Assembly (NCBI RefSeq): GCF_019097595.1
Contig: NC_080720.1
Location: 26,764,352-26,828,351, forward strand
Reading direction: 5' to 3'
Origin: Hemibagrus wyckioides
Lineage: Eukaryota > Chordata > Actinopteri > Siluriformes > Bagridae
Length of the DNA stretch: 64,000 nucleotides
Within the stretch, counting starts at the first letter, position 1. Every line of letters starts with the position of its first letter. A program made the position numbers and the translations under genes. The notes below the pieces were generated by a model. The model searched no databases and was not told the DNA's origin. It saw only the letters and a program-made list of their open reading frames with translations. Shown one piece after another: positions 46,240 through 61,000 of this stretch.

Positions 46240-48260
46240 TGAGAGACTCTCAGAGAGACTAATGGTGTACGTAATGAAGACTGAGAGAAGTGTAACGAGC
46301 AAGGGGCGACTGCTGATGATCAATCTCCCTCTCAGGCGGAGACTGACAGTCTATTGATCAGACAGATGGGTGAACGAGTGATTATGGAGGAGTGTGACCC
46401 TCTAGCTCTGTCTGTATAAACACGCACACACATTAACACACTAACACACACACACACACCTGTATGCCTATAATAAGAAGAATCAGAAGCTGAAATTGTT
46501 TACTGTCCGTTGAATACACTCATCATAAGCACATTTCAGCCGGCTGATACATGCATAAGGACTAAAAGCAAAATGTTTTTTTTTTAAAGTGAATTCATTT
46601 CTATTTTGTTAATTTATTTTTTAAAAGGAGGTCAGATAAATGATTACAAATCCAGCTTAACGAATGAAACATCATTCACTGTAACGGGACACTGACAGGG
46701 AAATAATATAACGCATAGTTGTTGTTGTTGCTGGGTTTTTTTTACAATATAAAAACACTGCAAAAAATTCAGTTATTTCAAGATCTCACTGCCAGGTGAG
46801 AAAAGAGAGAGAGAGAGAGAGATGTCAAGTCATGCTATTTCGTCACTGTCTGAAAATAACACGTTGAGTTACAAGAAAATCACAGCAGATTCTAAGTGCC
46901 TTTAGGTGACTCAGTTTTAACATTAGACAAAACCCCCTTGGGAAACAAAATGAGCACTTGAGGCATGAGTGGGTCTGTTCTTCAGTACAATGCAGCAATA
47001 TAAGACCACTTTCTGGCCACTTTTCTGACAAAATGTTGATCCTTTCTCTTCTCCTTTTTAAAACAACTTTCCCTACACATTTATTTATTTATTTTTTTTA
47101 AGCTCTTTCACCTCTTCGGCCACCAGGCTGCTCAAAAAGGTTGGAGCGTGTTCTCAGTCACACTCCTGACAGACCAAAGACACTTTTAATATTTATAAAG
47201 ACATCCAAGAAGCGCAGTCTGTCTTCTGACTTTACTGCAGGGTGTGTAGCGTCGCGTACCATGGTGAAGTAGAGCGCGTTAGCATGCAACAAAAGGCCTG
47301 CCATGCAGAGGGAATCTTTGAGTCTCACTGACATTCTCATGAATTATTAAACTCCCCTCAGGTAATGACACTGCCAGACATACACACACTCACGCACTCA
47401 CGCACACACACACTCACGCACGCACCCAAAGCTTGAGAAAGATTTGATATGAAACTAAGTGCTGCGTGACTTCTCCTCTTCCACTGAGTCGCCCCAATGC
47501 CGTTTCCCTTATGGCTCTGGACTGACAGGCTAATTGGGCTGCTCTAGACCAAGAGTTTTGAGGCCTCAGACGCCATGTTGAACTGCAGCTACATTCTTAC
47601 AATTCCAAAATGGCTCCCTATTGAATACTACATAAATGCTACATTGGGGTGGTGCTACACTATATGGGGTGGCACTATGTAGTGTGTGTCAGTATAGACT
47701 TATCACTTCACAGCTGAATAACCTGCACATTACTGCAATCATCCAGTCAGGCAGCAGTGTAAGGCAGAAAATCATACAAATACTGGTCAAGAGCTTCAGT
47801 TAATGTTCATGTCAAATATAAGAATCAGGGAAAACTCGGGGGCATTTCAGTGATGGAGTGGTTGTTGGTTGTTGAGTATTTCAGAAATGGCTAATGTACA
47901 GGGATTTTCGGTCACTACGCTGAGTTCACACAGAGTGTGAAAAGCAAAAATAAATAAATAATCCATTTAGCAGTAGTTCTGTGGATGGAAATATTTCGAA
48001 TTCTACAGTAAGAACTCAAATAACTGCTCTTTACAGATGTGCTGAGCAGAAAAGCATCTCACCAAGCAACAGAAAAAAGCAAGAGATTTGATTGTAGTCT
48101 TCCTTTCTGAGCAAACCACAAGACGTGATGATCACCACAAGTGATGTTTCCTGAAGATTTTTCCCCATTTTGATGTTTGATCTGAAATTAAAACTTCGTT
48201 AACTGAATGATGTTTTAATTTAAAATTAACTGAAGCTTTTGACCTGTACATAGTTCATAA
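46240..48260. other. asic4 upstream flank without recognised genes
   Basis: Non-coding. GA run at 46805-46821 and CA-rich DNA at 47381-47425. Nothing else recognised. Confidence 0.5.
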
Positions 48261-48264
48261 GCAC

Positions 48265-48500
48265 AATATACAAGTCAAGTCAAATCAGTCAATAAGCTTT
48301 TTTTGTCATTTCAACCATATATACTGTAGTTGACACAGTACTATTTTGTGTATCTGTCCTGTATGGTTTTATTTTGGATTATCTGTTTGTCTTTTGTCTT
48401 TTGCACTAGGTTGCACTTTATGTGGCTAGCACAACTTACAACTTTCAGTCCTTAGCTCTGTGTTGTTTTGTAGCTGTGTCGTTTTAGGTAGCACCAGGGT
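48265..48500 (+). repeat. Dispersed fish repeat fragment
   Basis: The phrases caagtcaagtcaaatcagtc and tttttgtcatttcaaccata belong to a common fish interspersed repeat. The right end is decayed. Confidence 0.5.
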
Positions 48501-48509
48501 CGTGGTTTT

Positions 48510-51465
48510 GTTTCATTTCACTGTCCAACCAGTTTACTGTAAGTACTATACACAGTGCACTACATAGTACACAAAAGACATTATTCCATGTCTTATGCAG
48601 TTCACTGCATACACTGTATATATGGAGTAGCTTACATAGGACTGAGTATATTTTGATTATTATCTTATTATAAAATCTCAAATACATGCTACATGAGTAT
48701 TCATTCCAAATGTCTTTTTCAGTATAGTACATACTCTCCAGAGGCTGTGTTTGACTACAGTGGTACCAATGTATATAGGAAATCTTGAAATATTGTATAT
48801 AATGTTGGGATTTAGTCGTATTATTTTAAAACTCTTAACTCTCAGCACGAATATGGCCACCATGAACTACACTATCCAGAACACACACACACATACACAC
48901 TCCCAATTACCATGTTACTGACTTGAACACACCTGTGTGCAATCAAACACACACACACACAGCATACAAAACCGACTTTCAGTACTCACACAAACTCAAA
49001 GTATTTGCTTTGTATCAATAAGCCTTTGTTTATTGACTGTGTTTCTGCTTTTCTTTGACTTTGCCCTCTGATTGTTGTTTGTACATCGTCAACCACTGCA
49101 TGCTTTCCGATCACGATTCTGCCTCTCGATATGGATTATCGCAAAGCATTGTTTATATTAACGTGACTAACCTGCTCTCACATCTGACTTCGTGTATTCT
49201 TGTAACAGCGATTATTAACTGAAACTTTCACATAACAGCAGTTTGATTCCGCCTTCACTTTATAAGCAGAAAAAATTGACCAAGATTCAAAAAGTCTATA
49301 TATATATGTATGATAGCATTGTTGAATGCCTGATTCTAATTGTTGATAAATTTTCTTTAACAGCAGCTCTGATAGTGGTTAATGTGCTCAATCTATTAAT
49401 TTATGATTTCTATAGTAACAACATACACAGGCACTTTGGTGATTGGTTAAAAAAGGTGATTGGTTAGTTCACATAGTGACATTTTTTTTGTGAGGAGATG
49501 TTAACTAACATTTTTGGTAGGAGTATCCAGGGTCAATGCTTTGTAGCAGACTTAAGATAAAGCTATCTTAAAGAGAGAGGGAAAACCGACTCTTTATAGC
49601 TGCTATAATATAAGTGATAACAGGAATGACCTTTTTTTTCCCCTACAGACCTTCCACAACATTAAGCGTAACTAAGAAAAAAACAAAAACAAATAAAATG
49701 TATGACGTGTCGTTCATTCATAAGTGTAAAAAGAAAAAGATTTCTGATGATTTTTCAATAACTGGATGCCTCGCTGTGTTTGAATGATCTTCAAATAGCG
49801 TCTGTAGCTCCTGTCAAGGAAGTGATATTGCTTTAGTTCAGCTGGGTTGTTTTTGTGCAGACTGCAGGATTGTGACACTGAAGGTTCTGTTATCTAACTC
49901 CGTTCATCGAGTCAGTATGCATTTGAAAACAGTTGTGACTGTTTTTGTGGCCTGCGGTGATATTCATGATGCTTTCGGATCGTAACCCTTACTACACTGA
50001 GTTGTTCTCAAAACTCTTTCATCATTTGACACGCAAAGACGAGGGCGAGATGGAGAGTTAGATGAGCTGCAGAGTGAGGGGAAAGTAGGTGACGAAAACA
50101 GGGAGCATAGTCATGTCTCCTTCTTTGAGGATAGCGATCATTTGTGGGAATGAAATGTACTCACACACACACACGCACACACTTTCTGTCAGACAAATGC
50201 TTCGTTTTAGAACAGATTTTTTTTTACTTGGTCTAAATAAAAAGGTGAAAGCAATATGAAACCCGAGAGAACACAGCTATTAGCAAAGGATTGTTTGCAG
50301 TTTGGCTTTTGCTTAGCTTCTATGACCCATGCTGCTGGTGGCATATCTAACAGAGAGGCTGCGCTACATTACCACAGTCAAAAATATACTTTCGTAGGAC
50401 AGGGTGAATATAAAAATGCTCTAATTGGATATGAGAAATGGAAACTGGATAATTGGATCTGAGAAAAAATAAAGAAAGAAATAATAAAGTTGCCACAACC
50501 CTGGACAACAGTACTTATACTACAGTAGTATTTGTTAACACAAAATAAAACTAATTCAGAGTTGTGTATTAGGAAGCAATTTTGTGTTTCATTCTTCTCT
50601 ATTCCTCGGTTTTCTAATGAATCTTGTTTTACAAGGCCAGTGTTTCCTACAAAAGACAAACTCATAATAAAGACATTAAGTTAATTATTATTAGTATTAG
50701 GCTTCATTTTTGTCCAGAATTTTACTGGTGTCCTTGTTGATGGAGGCTTTCTAAGGACACAGGAAGACCTCTGACTTAGTAAAAATGCTGTGAACAAACC
50801 CAATTTATAAAGTTATGCTTGCTTATCCATTGCCTCCCAATTAACTGAACAGCAAGAGGGAAAAAAGCTAATCATGGCAAATCAACAAGTGTTCTTTCTT
50901 AACAAATAGCTTTAACACATCAGACTGCCTGGTGGAAGCAGTCCATCTGTCTCTAGCAGGATCAAACGCCAGTCAATCCGCTTTTATGCCTAAGCTAGGT
51001 GCATGAGGTTTATTAGTCCTGCGCCTCTCCGAAATAGAGGTGTTTCATATTTATGCAAATGGTTTCTGTTTATCGGCCCGCCTCAGGCACCCAGGTCTTT
51101 AATGAGATGGTGAATGCCATTGTTGATGCTTGCAATGAGGGAAAAAATAATAAAAAGCGAGGGGTGTGGGGTGGGGGAAAAATATATGAATACATTAACT
51201 CAGAAATCAACAATCACCATGCGGCCCAATTTAGCTGCAGGCATGCTGTTCGTCTTTCATGCCAAAGAGTGAAAACTCTGTCTGAAGTATGATAGTGTGT
51301 TTGATGCTTAAATTGAGACATTTTTTAGTGCTATCCCTGTTCTTCACTGCCAAATCAATCGAATTTTGTAGCTTTGTAGTAACACAACAACAATTTGTAA
51401 TATCTGTGAATTGCAATTAACAAGCTTTTGTCCTTCAGTCACTGTTTAATGAAGAAAGTGGTATG
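48510..51465. other. asic4 upstream flank without recognised genes
   Basis: Non-coding. 50960-51260 is a possible conserved element, described as a finding. No coding exon seen. Confidence 0.45.
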
Positions 51466-51694
51466 CACATTAGAATCAGTTTTATTTCACCACGATATCT
51501 TCCTCGGCTTACAAACCACGTACAGTATAACAACACGTATTGCCTAGATACTCTATATAACCCATATTCAAACTGTACTCCGAGTGTCAAGAGGGCATCT
51601 TGCTGAGTATCTCTACTGAGATAAGAAAATCAGTGGCCTCACTTATCCCTAGTACTGAACCCAATAGAGTCAATACTAGACAATCCAAGCCTAA

Positions 51695-51895
51695 TATATT
51701 GAGAGTTTGATTCCTGCCTCAAACTCCAAGCCCTATGTGCATGGAGACTATATGTTCCTCTTGTTTTGGGGGATTCATCCAGGTACTTCACTTTCCTTTC
51801 CAGTCCAAAGACATGTATTATAGGCTGATTGGCATCTCCTTGTGCCCAGAGTCCCCTGGGAGAGATTCCAGGTGGTCTGTGTATGATGATATATG
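51695..51895 (-). repeat. Dispersed fish repeat, reverse orientation
   Basis: It contains atgtgcatggagactatatg, ccagtccaaagacatgtatt and cagagtcccctgggagagat, matching the family at 37890-38115. Confidence 0.6.
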
Positions 51896-52104
51896 CAATT
51901 ACTACAAATAGAAATTATAGGCATTGCTCTCGGTGCAAGATGAGCTGGTCTCTGGAGTTTACAGAAAATGGTACAAAAATCTAAAAACATTTAGGGTGAG
52001 CAGCTGCTCTACAGATGGAAATGACTTGATAATGAGAGAAGTCAGAGGAAAATGGCCAGACTTGTTTACAATGACAAGAAGCCTATGGTTTGGATGTTTA
52101 GGTA

Positions 52105-52262
52105 GAGTTGCTTTAAACATTAAAATGTGAGTTGTTAATCAGAAGGTTGGGGTGTAAGCCCCAGTGCCACCTGGCTCCCACTGTTGGGCTGTTAACCCCG
52201 TGCTATGACACCAACTAACAAGCTGATGTATATCATATTACTGTGCTGTAAAGTATATGCAA
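52105..52262 (+). mobile_element. Degraded tRNA-derived SINE
   Basis: It contains gttgttaatcagaaggttgg, ggtgtaagccccagtgccac and ttactgtgctgtaaagtata, the same family as 2347-2573, with a decayed A box. Confidence 0.6.
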
Positions 52263-52269
52263 AAAAGAA

Positions 52270-54960
52270 AAAGAAAAATGAAGGTAAGTAAACTGGCCAG
52301 TTTCAGTGAGCCAAAATCTCACCATTTCTTTCCATTTTCTTTTCTCCTTCCTGTCTTTGTAGATTTGTTTTCCATCATGTGGGATTCATATTCTACTCTA
52401 TGGGAGAACATTTCCACCACTGGGTGCTGCAGATCTCAATTCATTCCAAAGGATGGGTGCAGTTCTTCTTTTTTTTTATTTTACCTGAAGCAAGGTAATG
52501 GTGGAGAGATGAGAATCATGACATATTCCTTAGGGTTCTTAGCTAGATGAAGCATTTTTGTTTCACATTGGATAGGTGGTCTTGGTCCTGCATGTTTCTT
52601 TCCATCAGCCCAGCTGTGAGCGGTAGAGCCAGAAAGATGTTTTACTATAGACTGAGCGGAGGATGAAATTGTCCTGCCGTTATAGCTGTCAGGAGACTTG
52701 TCTTGAAATACACTGTGCTGACCTAAGTTGCACAGCTACCAAGAGAGAGCTGCAGAATGTTGTGATTGTGAAAATATTTGCGTATTCAACTATTTGTAAA
52801 AGTCCTGAGGAGGCACTGTCCTATATTTGAGTATATTACATAATACCTTACTCTTTCCCTCTTTTAAGTATACTTACTGCATGGAAAAGGCATCACTACA
52901 ATTATGTATAACTCTACCATATCTTCTTCAACCAAGGTTTTTCTATATTAATTGTTTTTTGTTTCTGGATTTGTGTTTTCTTTTTGGATTCGGACTGATG
53001 TTTTGGCATGCTGTTTGTTAGGGGAAAAAAACGTTGTATCATTTGTAACATTAGCAGTTTGTAGTTTTATACAAAGTCTTAAGCCTTTGATTCCTTCCAT
53101 AATTACAATATGACATGACAGTATGTACAAAACTTCATTCTCATTAGGTATACTTAATTTTTTAAAAAGTATAAACGTCCCCTTTAAAAGCTACAAAAGA
53201 AATTGTTAATCCTTTCTGTGATTAAAAAAAGGAAAGAGAAACACATTCTGCTTGGAAAGAATTTTAAAGTCAGTACTGCACTGTGTCTTTAAAGGAGAGG
53301 AGAGGCCATGCACCATGGGAATCAGACATAAGCAAGGTCTGTTATAGGGTTTTTTGTTTTTTTTTAAATAGTCTGCTCCCAGACCCAATGATCCCAACTG
53401 TACATGATATAATTCTTAAAATGGTTCCAAGCACAGTAAGATCAGACTTATGTGAAAGCAGAGCTTTAGAAAATACTTGATATAGTCAACTCACACCAAA
53501 CATTTTCTATTAGGACCAAACCTCCCATGTGCATCAGAAGCCGTTAGGTTTAATTAGCAGATTCGAAGGAAGCGTAACAAAGAACCAGCAAGACAAAAAC
53601 ATGCAAGATACTGTAGCAGTAGCAGCAAAGAAGAAATAAAGGTTTGCGAAAATTTTCAAATGACACTTTCTAGCTACTAGTTTAGCTGGGTAATTGTAAT
53701 GTTATTCAAAATATCACATTATTTGAAGAGCAAAAGAATGAAACGTAACTGGCTCCACTAATAGAATAACTGGCACCAGCCTCTTAAAATGATCTAGAAT
53801 GGCCACTGAGTCAACTAATAAACACTGGCACTCTTGTCATGAAAATAACCACAGATAAATATGTATATATTATATATCATAGCATATTTTAGACTTGAAC
53901 ATAAGGGTAAGCTGTGTATTTATATTTAAACCCCCTCCCCACACACTATAATATTTGGTGAAGCTTTCTCAGGAGATACCAGAACTGAGTCTTATCTTGT
54001 AAGATCTAATGGGTTTGGAGCCCGTTTGATTCATTACCTTGTTCCCACAGTGTGTCCTTGCTAACCATGATCACACATGCATATAAATATTAAAAAGCAT
54101 GTTAACAAGGTTGTGTTTAAATAATAATCACTCCTAATAAAAAAAGGTCAAATTTAGGAATCATACGCTGTCCTGTTTAAGATCCCCTTATTTTATCCAG
54201 GGTCAAGACGCATATCACGAATATTCAATGTGCTACACCCCTCAATCAAGTGGAGGCCAAGTAATGTGAAAGCCAGAAACGTGCAGCTTATTAAGCTTTT
54301 AAACCGTAATTTATAAACTGTTATTGTACTCCAAAGTGCTACAGACCTGTTGTACCACACGACTGTATGCACAGTAAGGACAGGATTAATGAGAGCTGTA
54401 GAACATGGGTGATAACTTGCTCTGCTGTATTGTAGGTACTGTATGATGTGACACTTCATAGTGCATGGTGATCAATGGCTCTCTTTCAAGACGCATTATG
54501 CTAGTGTTAGAGTAAACAAGCACCTCAGGCCTGAAGAGAAAGACATGGTTTAGAACAACAGAAATAAATGAGACGCTGTAGGCTGTTCCACTTACATTCA
54601 CATGGCTGCCATAAAGCAGGGTAAGGTTAGGGCAAATCCGAAACAAAGACTGGGTTTAGATACTACACAACACCAAAACCAATGGACCTTAGGTTTTAAA
54701 GCCGAGCTCTGGGTGAACGTTCAGTGCGCTAGTACGCTAATATGATGCTTAAATCTTAATTCATATGTGGACAATGTAAGAAAAGCAAAATCAGAATAAA
54801 TAAATATCAGAAAACATCATAAACAAGGAACATTATCCAGCAGTAAAGGCAAGTCTTGATTATTAACCCAGTGTTATCGGAAATAATAATTTCCATTTGG
54901 GATATTAAAACCAAATAAATTTCTGTCTACAAAGCTGAATTTCTGTCTACAAAGCTTTTC
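52270..54960. other. asic4 upstream flank without recognised genes
   Basis: Non-coding. Near 54915-54957 the 20-base phrase gaatttctgtctacaaagct occurs twice in tandem. Otherwise nothing recognised. Confidence 0.5.
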
Positions 54961-54975
54961 TTTGTTTTGTTTGCG

Positions 54976-55014
54976 CGTTCATTCATTCATTCATTCATTC
55001 ATTCATTCATTCAT
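54976..55014. repeat. (TTCA)n microsatellite
   Basis: About nine TTCA units. Confidence 0.93.
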
Positions 55015-55329
55015 CTTTAGTAACCTACTGGATAAATAATTCAACAGTAATCACAACTATAACACTCATTAATACTTAACTAATGTTTTTATAATAATAG
55101 TTCATTTCTTTAAATCAGGAAATGACAAATTGTATAGATTAATACCCATGTGAGTCATATATAAAGAACCATATATGATAATAATGATAATTGTTAAATA
55201 TTAAGAATCTGAACTCATTTTGTTCATGATTGCAGTGCATGATAACAAAGCTCTTTTACATCACACAAGGCACGGCATAGCCACCATGCGTACAATCCTG
55301 CACAGGCTCGGTTCAGTGTCTCTGTGGAG

Positions 55330-55515
55330 TTTTCCATGTTGTCATGGCAACTACATGGGTTTCCTCTGGGTTCTCCAGCTTCATCCTATTTCCCAAAAAA
55401 CATGCAAGCAGGTAGAACTATACTAAATTGCCAGTTGGTGTGAATGAGTACCCGAGTCTGTGAATGCATGTGCATTTGGTGCCCCGTGATGGACCAGCAT
55501 GCCATCCAGGATGTA
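55330..55515 (-). repeat. Dispersed fish repeat, reverse orientation
   Basis: It contains gtttcctctgggttctccag, actaaattgccagttggtgt and ggtgccccgtgatggaccag, the same family as 26195-26400. Confidence 0.55.
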
Positions 55516-55519
55516 CCTA

Positions 55520-57480
55520 AGGCTATGTTTTTCACCTTCTGCTGCTCTTTTACTGTACCTTCTAGCTGAAATGTACCTGTAAGCTTTACACAGAAGGACA
55601 GCTTCAACTTCACCTTGACAGGTTCCATCATCACTGGTGTTCACCAGCTGGTCCTCGGGTTAGTGCCATGAAAAATGCTGACAGAGTTTTGGTTCCAGGT
55701 TCTTGTGGTGAAAACAAGATCCATTCAGAACACGATCTATTCAGACTCAAAGTCCCCGACCTCACATTTGAATTCAGCATAAATACAAGAGTTGTGGATG
55801 GCACAAGAGTTGTGTACGCCACTCCTGAAAGGTAAAAGTATAGGTGTAAATAATGTGAAAGCATTTTGTATGGATGTGAGAATGCTTTTCGTTTACATAT
55901 GGTTGATAAAAAATGAATAAGAACCTAAACAGCACATGAATACACACACTGTCATCATTCATTCTCACTTGCCTATACAGGGGTCAGAATAGGTAACACC
56001 AATGCGAGTCCTTGAAACACAAATCCTTCCCCTCCTCCACCATGGAAAACTATGTGGACATGTAAGCTGCTCTGAAACATAAATATGACGCCACGGTGAT
56101 TAACTATATTCTTGTTAGTGTGGTAAGTGAACACTCATGGAGCCTGAGATTCTTGATCAGCCCATGATTGACCCTGTTCATTATCCCTCTGTAGGGAACA
56201 TAAACTCTGTGAGACTGAATCCAGATCAGTGAATTTTCTCAACGCCACAGTGTGTTTCTTTGGCTTCAGGCTCCAGATGAACCTGCCATCCTCCACAGTA
56301 ATGAGTTTGACACTGGGTTCAGACACACAAATAGGACCTTAGAGGCAATGTTTGCGCAGCTTAGTACTTGTCCACTTCAATACCTCGACTCTGGCTGCAG
56401 AGGCAAGCACACAAACGTTTATTCTAAATCCTGAACCACGCAGGATAAAATAAATAATGCTAGGGTTATGGCAACAGGATTTGCCTGGCAATACTAACAC
56501 TATGAAAACACTCGCTTCTATTCATAGCTCTATAAAACTCGATATCTGCTATCGCCGTGTCATTTTTCAAAATGGAAAGTTGGTGTGATCTATCTCGGTT
56601 GTTGCTATCTCTCATAAGAAGAATGGTATGATGGAGAGTGTAGAGGTGGGAGTGAGAAATGGAAGGATTGGAGGAAGATGTGAGATGCTCACCGAGGGTG
56701 GTGTTGTTTTTTTTTTTTTTTTTGTGCTTTAAATTGTCAGCAGAAGTTTTACAGTCCTCCCAACCTGCTTTGCAGCATTGTGTGACATTTGAAAATGGTA
56801 CCATGTTGTCAGCAATATTGCGAGCATTAAAGGTTTCGTGTGAATATGATCTTCTTGGCAGAACAGCACACTTAGCAGCCTAGATCAAGATTTTACTTTA
56901 GTATGTATTTACAAAAGCAGAAATCTTTACATTTACTGTTTGCAGGAGAGCCAGGACCTAAGCAGACAGGACAAGGCAGATATTTGCTATGGATGTCTAA
57001 TTTTGTCTTATCTGCCTTACTAGTTTCATGCTCTATGCACCTATTGGGAGATGGTGTCTGCGTGTTGCCTCATTGACTAATAGAGACCCACACTCTGCAC
57101 CGAGCCCTGTCCTGACTGCTAAACAGACACAGCGAACAGGGCCAGTATCGATTTCCTGTCACAGCGACACCCAAATGTTGCCATGTTATCGGTGCGGTGA
57201 CTGATGGACACCCTCAGGGGCCCAGCAGGGCCAATGATTTCACACACCTGCATGCACACTGACATACACACCTGCTGCTTGGATCATACTGCATTATTAT
57301 TATTATTATTTTGACTTGTGTTCTACTATGGTAGTGAAAAGGCTTTTTTTATTGAATTGTGGCCAGAGGAAAAGCTATTTGAAGCCTCTACAAGGACAAA
57401 CATATGATAATATGACATTTCACTCCTGCCCTGTCAACGGAATCATTTCTGGCATTTGCGATGAAATGTTAGGCAAACAT
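55520..57480. other. asic4 upstream flank without recognised genes
   Basis: Non-coding. A T run lies at 56707-56723 and an ATT run near 57294-57310. 57000-57260 is relatively GC-rich and unique, but no motif allows a call. Confidence 0.45.
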
Positions 57481-57980
57481 ATCCCTAGACAAACCTATCC
57501 ATATTAATAAAGCTGGATTCAATTAATTAATCTGCTTGTATTACCTCTCCTCTGGGCTAATTGATCTTTACCTGAAAATGATAATTTGATGACACATGAT
57601 TCAAGTCAATTAAAAGGTCATTAAAGTGCCTTTTTTAATCAGTCATAATCACCCTCCTAAACACAGCCTCGGGGTAATGACAATCTGCTGCAAATTGATT
57701 TAGTGATCTCAGGAAATTAGCTATTGTTTTTAGAAGACACTGTGAAGACGTGATGATTAGCCATAATTACTTGAAGGCAATCTCAGGGTTAACCTGCACA
57801 CAGGATATATTATATTTACAGTGTGGTGTTGTAGTACTTATCTTCTATATTAGAAAGTGTACTCTCAAGTCTTTGTTGTTAATGGATATATAGTTGTTAC
57901 TGCTGTTACTGTACTAAAGACTGGACTGAATGTTGACCATATTGAACCCTAATAATCATGAATAGCTGCTCAATAGACTA

Positions 57981-58015
<35 letters not shown>

Positions 58016-58017
58016 AT
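57981..58017. repeat. (AAAT)n microsatellite
   Basis: About nine AAAT units. Confidence 0.93.
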
Positions 58018-58019
58018 AT

Positions 58020-61000
58020 GACCACCTCAACACAGTCACACACTTGCTTGTGACTCGACCTCCAGCTCACATCACAATAAAGGCCTGATTGAGTTAGAGA
58101 GAATTACAGGCCAGTTTCAGATGGCCTCCAGGTGTCCAAAGGACTAACACAGACTCCAAGAAATTAGGTTTGTGCGCTTGAACACTGTCGCTTAAACCCA
58201 AACCCCAGATTGTCCCTGCAGGCTATTGCCTCGTCCTGTTGTGCCACCTACGCCTTACTGAACGTTAAAATAAGTAATGATGGGGGAGGAAATAGGATTT
58301 ACACTCGTAATCTAATCTCTTGTATTTATAACCTGCAGCAAACACTAAGTGCTCAGTGTCCTGGTTTTTTTTTTTTTTTGAAGATATTTACAAAATGCAT
58401 GGGGTTTGTTCATACTAAGCACTAAGCACTAGCTAAGGAGACTACTCTTTTCCCATTACTTTCCACTCACATGTGTGAAATTACAAAATACCTTCCAGTA
58501 ACCTCTATCTCACGCTGGCACAAAAACACAATCATTACACAGTAAGCAGTGAGTAGCACAACAAAAAGGGTATTTAATTGGTGATTGTGATTGCAGGGTG
58601 ATAGAGGCTAAACGCTAGCAGCTAATTATATGGCAGGATGGAAGATCCTGCCGTGAAGTGCTGATCAACAGGAGAAGTTAACAAGGAAACATGGTGCCCC
58701 TGCTCCATGACTGATAAACACAATGCCCAGATCAGAGGCAGATTTAGTTCATTAAAAGTTACTTTGTTGTCTATCAATAAATATTAATAGTAGGCTTACA
58801 GTTTAAAGACTTTTGTGGAAGCCCTTTTTCTTAAAAAAAATAAATAAATAAATGAAATAATCTTTTTTTTTTTAAAAAAAAACCTTTTTTAAGTTAGTAT
58901 TTAGGTTAGTTTAGTGATTAGTTTAGAGTTTTGTCTGGAATTGAGGTTCATTGTAGTTCTTGATGTGAGACACTGATCACGTAATCCGTCCGTTACATTA
59001 AACACTGCAGGATGTGAACACTCCTGGTTTGGGAATACCATCAATCAGCTGGTGTTAGGTAATGCCATGTCAGCAAACACAGCAAGCAACATGGCGCAAT
59101 GTTCAGTAATCAGGTGATACCACAAGCCTTGTGGTCTGTCGAAGGTTTCTTAAGCAATATACCACCGCTCCAATACCATCATACTCCTACCTACCTGTTT
59201 ACTCCAATACCATCACACTCCTACCTACCTCTACTGGTTTACAAAGCATACAATATGCAGTGGGCACACAAGCCAGACTCCCATGAGAGCTATGAGAGCC
59301 ACAGAAAAAAAGGCATGGCAAATCAGTGTTCACACGAATATGAATGACAAGCATGTCTTGCTCAAACGCTATTGCCAAAGACTCATTAAATCTCTATTTT
59401 GCTTCTGGCATCATTGTTGCACAGATTCAGGAGGTACTGAATGATGCAGTGGTTGAAATACAATCTAGCACGCAATACAGCAAGCTACAAGTAGGTGTAC
59501 CTACCCACAGTCTTGCTGCTTCCTAAGAAGTGAGTTTCAAACACTGCAATGGCGGATAAAAGGAGTTATGCAGGATAGACATAGGATAGATATACAGCAG
59601 CAGCATACAGGGTTCGGATTGAGACAAAGTATGAAGTGCTGGAGAATTCTGTCACTGGGTTTGTCAGAACATAGTCAATGCAGGGGACATAGAGGTCCAT
59701 CCCATAGAGGTGCATGAGCCAAGTCAATTGGCCATACTGACTGCAGAAGTCACTTCTAGACAAATAAGCAATAGAAATTGTATTAGTGCCTCTGTGTTTT
59801 TTGTTTGTTTGGTTGATTCTTAGGAGGGGAACAAATCCGCCCCTTACATTTGTTGAACCTAAATATCTGTTTTCCATATTCCAGCTGCCTTTCCGTATGA
59901 TGGACATACTGGATGTGTTGTAAGCAGAGAAACATGACCACCTTGTATCCATACATCTGAAAGAAGGACATTTCCACATTCTTGGACACATGGACACTTT
60001 CTCTGCTTCCACAATTCAGAGTTCTTTCCACTTTATTAACTGTAGCATACATGGTGTTCCTGAAGTGTGTACTAGTCACCCTAGATCCCCTGCCTTGCGT
60101 GTACTTCCCTGTCTTGATCATTTGTTGCTATGCGGGTAGTCTAGGCAGCAAGTGACAAGCAGGCGAAGCTCCTGAGTTCACATCTGGAAGCTCTGAAACT
60201 AAAAGTCAATTCGTGTGAAGAGCCATTTTTGTCCTGCACAAGCAGTGCAGTTCACTGGTTTGGAACTGGAAATGGGCAGATGTACACCTCCTGTCTCTGA
60301 AAGCTACCTACCTAACAGGCTGTTGTAATCAGAAAGAGGATGTGCTGTCTCACAGCAAGCATCTGTCTTGAGATTCACAAAGAGGTGATTCAGCTCATTT
60401 GGTACACTTATTTCAGGCAGGAAGTCAATAACTTTTTTTTTTTTTTACAAAAAAAGACAAATTACTGTCCAAAGTGGTTCAAAGACATAAACAGGATATA
60501 GACAGGGTTTTTTCCTTTGCTGTCACTGTTATGAATATGGCACTGCAGCACAAGCAACAGACTAGTGGAGTTTTTTTATAGTGACCAATGTTCCACGTGT
60601 TAATAATGTTAGGAATAATAGCAGAGGTTTTTACAGAGCCTTCTAAAAGCACACTAGACGTTTCTCAAAGGCAAGGAATCTCTGGTAACATCCCTCATAT
60701 AAATTAATTGTCCTAGAGTGAAATCTGGACATGGTGCTAGGCAGTTTCTGCAATGAACCAATACAAGACATGGATATAAATCGGCTTTCACCTAATACAA
60801 CATTTTTGCCAGTCATCTCTATGGCCAAACTGCAGTCACTGAGAAATGTTTGTATGGATGACTGGGACTCAAATTTGTCACAAATGTGTTCAAACCTATC
60901 AATCTATCTGCACTTGCGAAGGAGATCAGGACCAAGTTTGTGTACATTGAGGAGAATATCAAAAGTGCTCTGTATGCCTGAACGATTGTTCAGGCATACA

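Noticed and set aside
50256..50462. 68-residue + strand frame as an exon of an upstream gene
   Set aside because: No similarity recognised and no good flanking splice sites with consistent phase.
59566..60121. Two overlapping - strand frames (148 and 112 codons)
   Set aside because: No recognisable domain, no coding-like composition, no splice context; likely chance.
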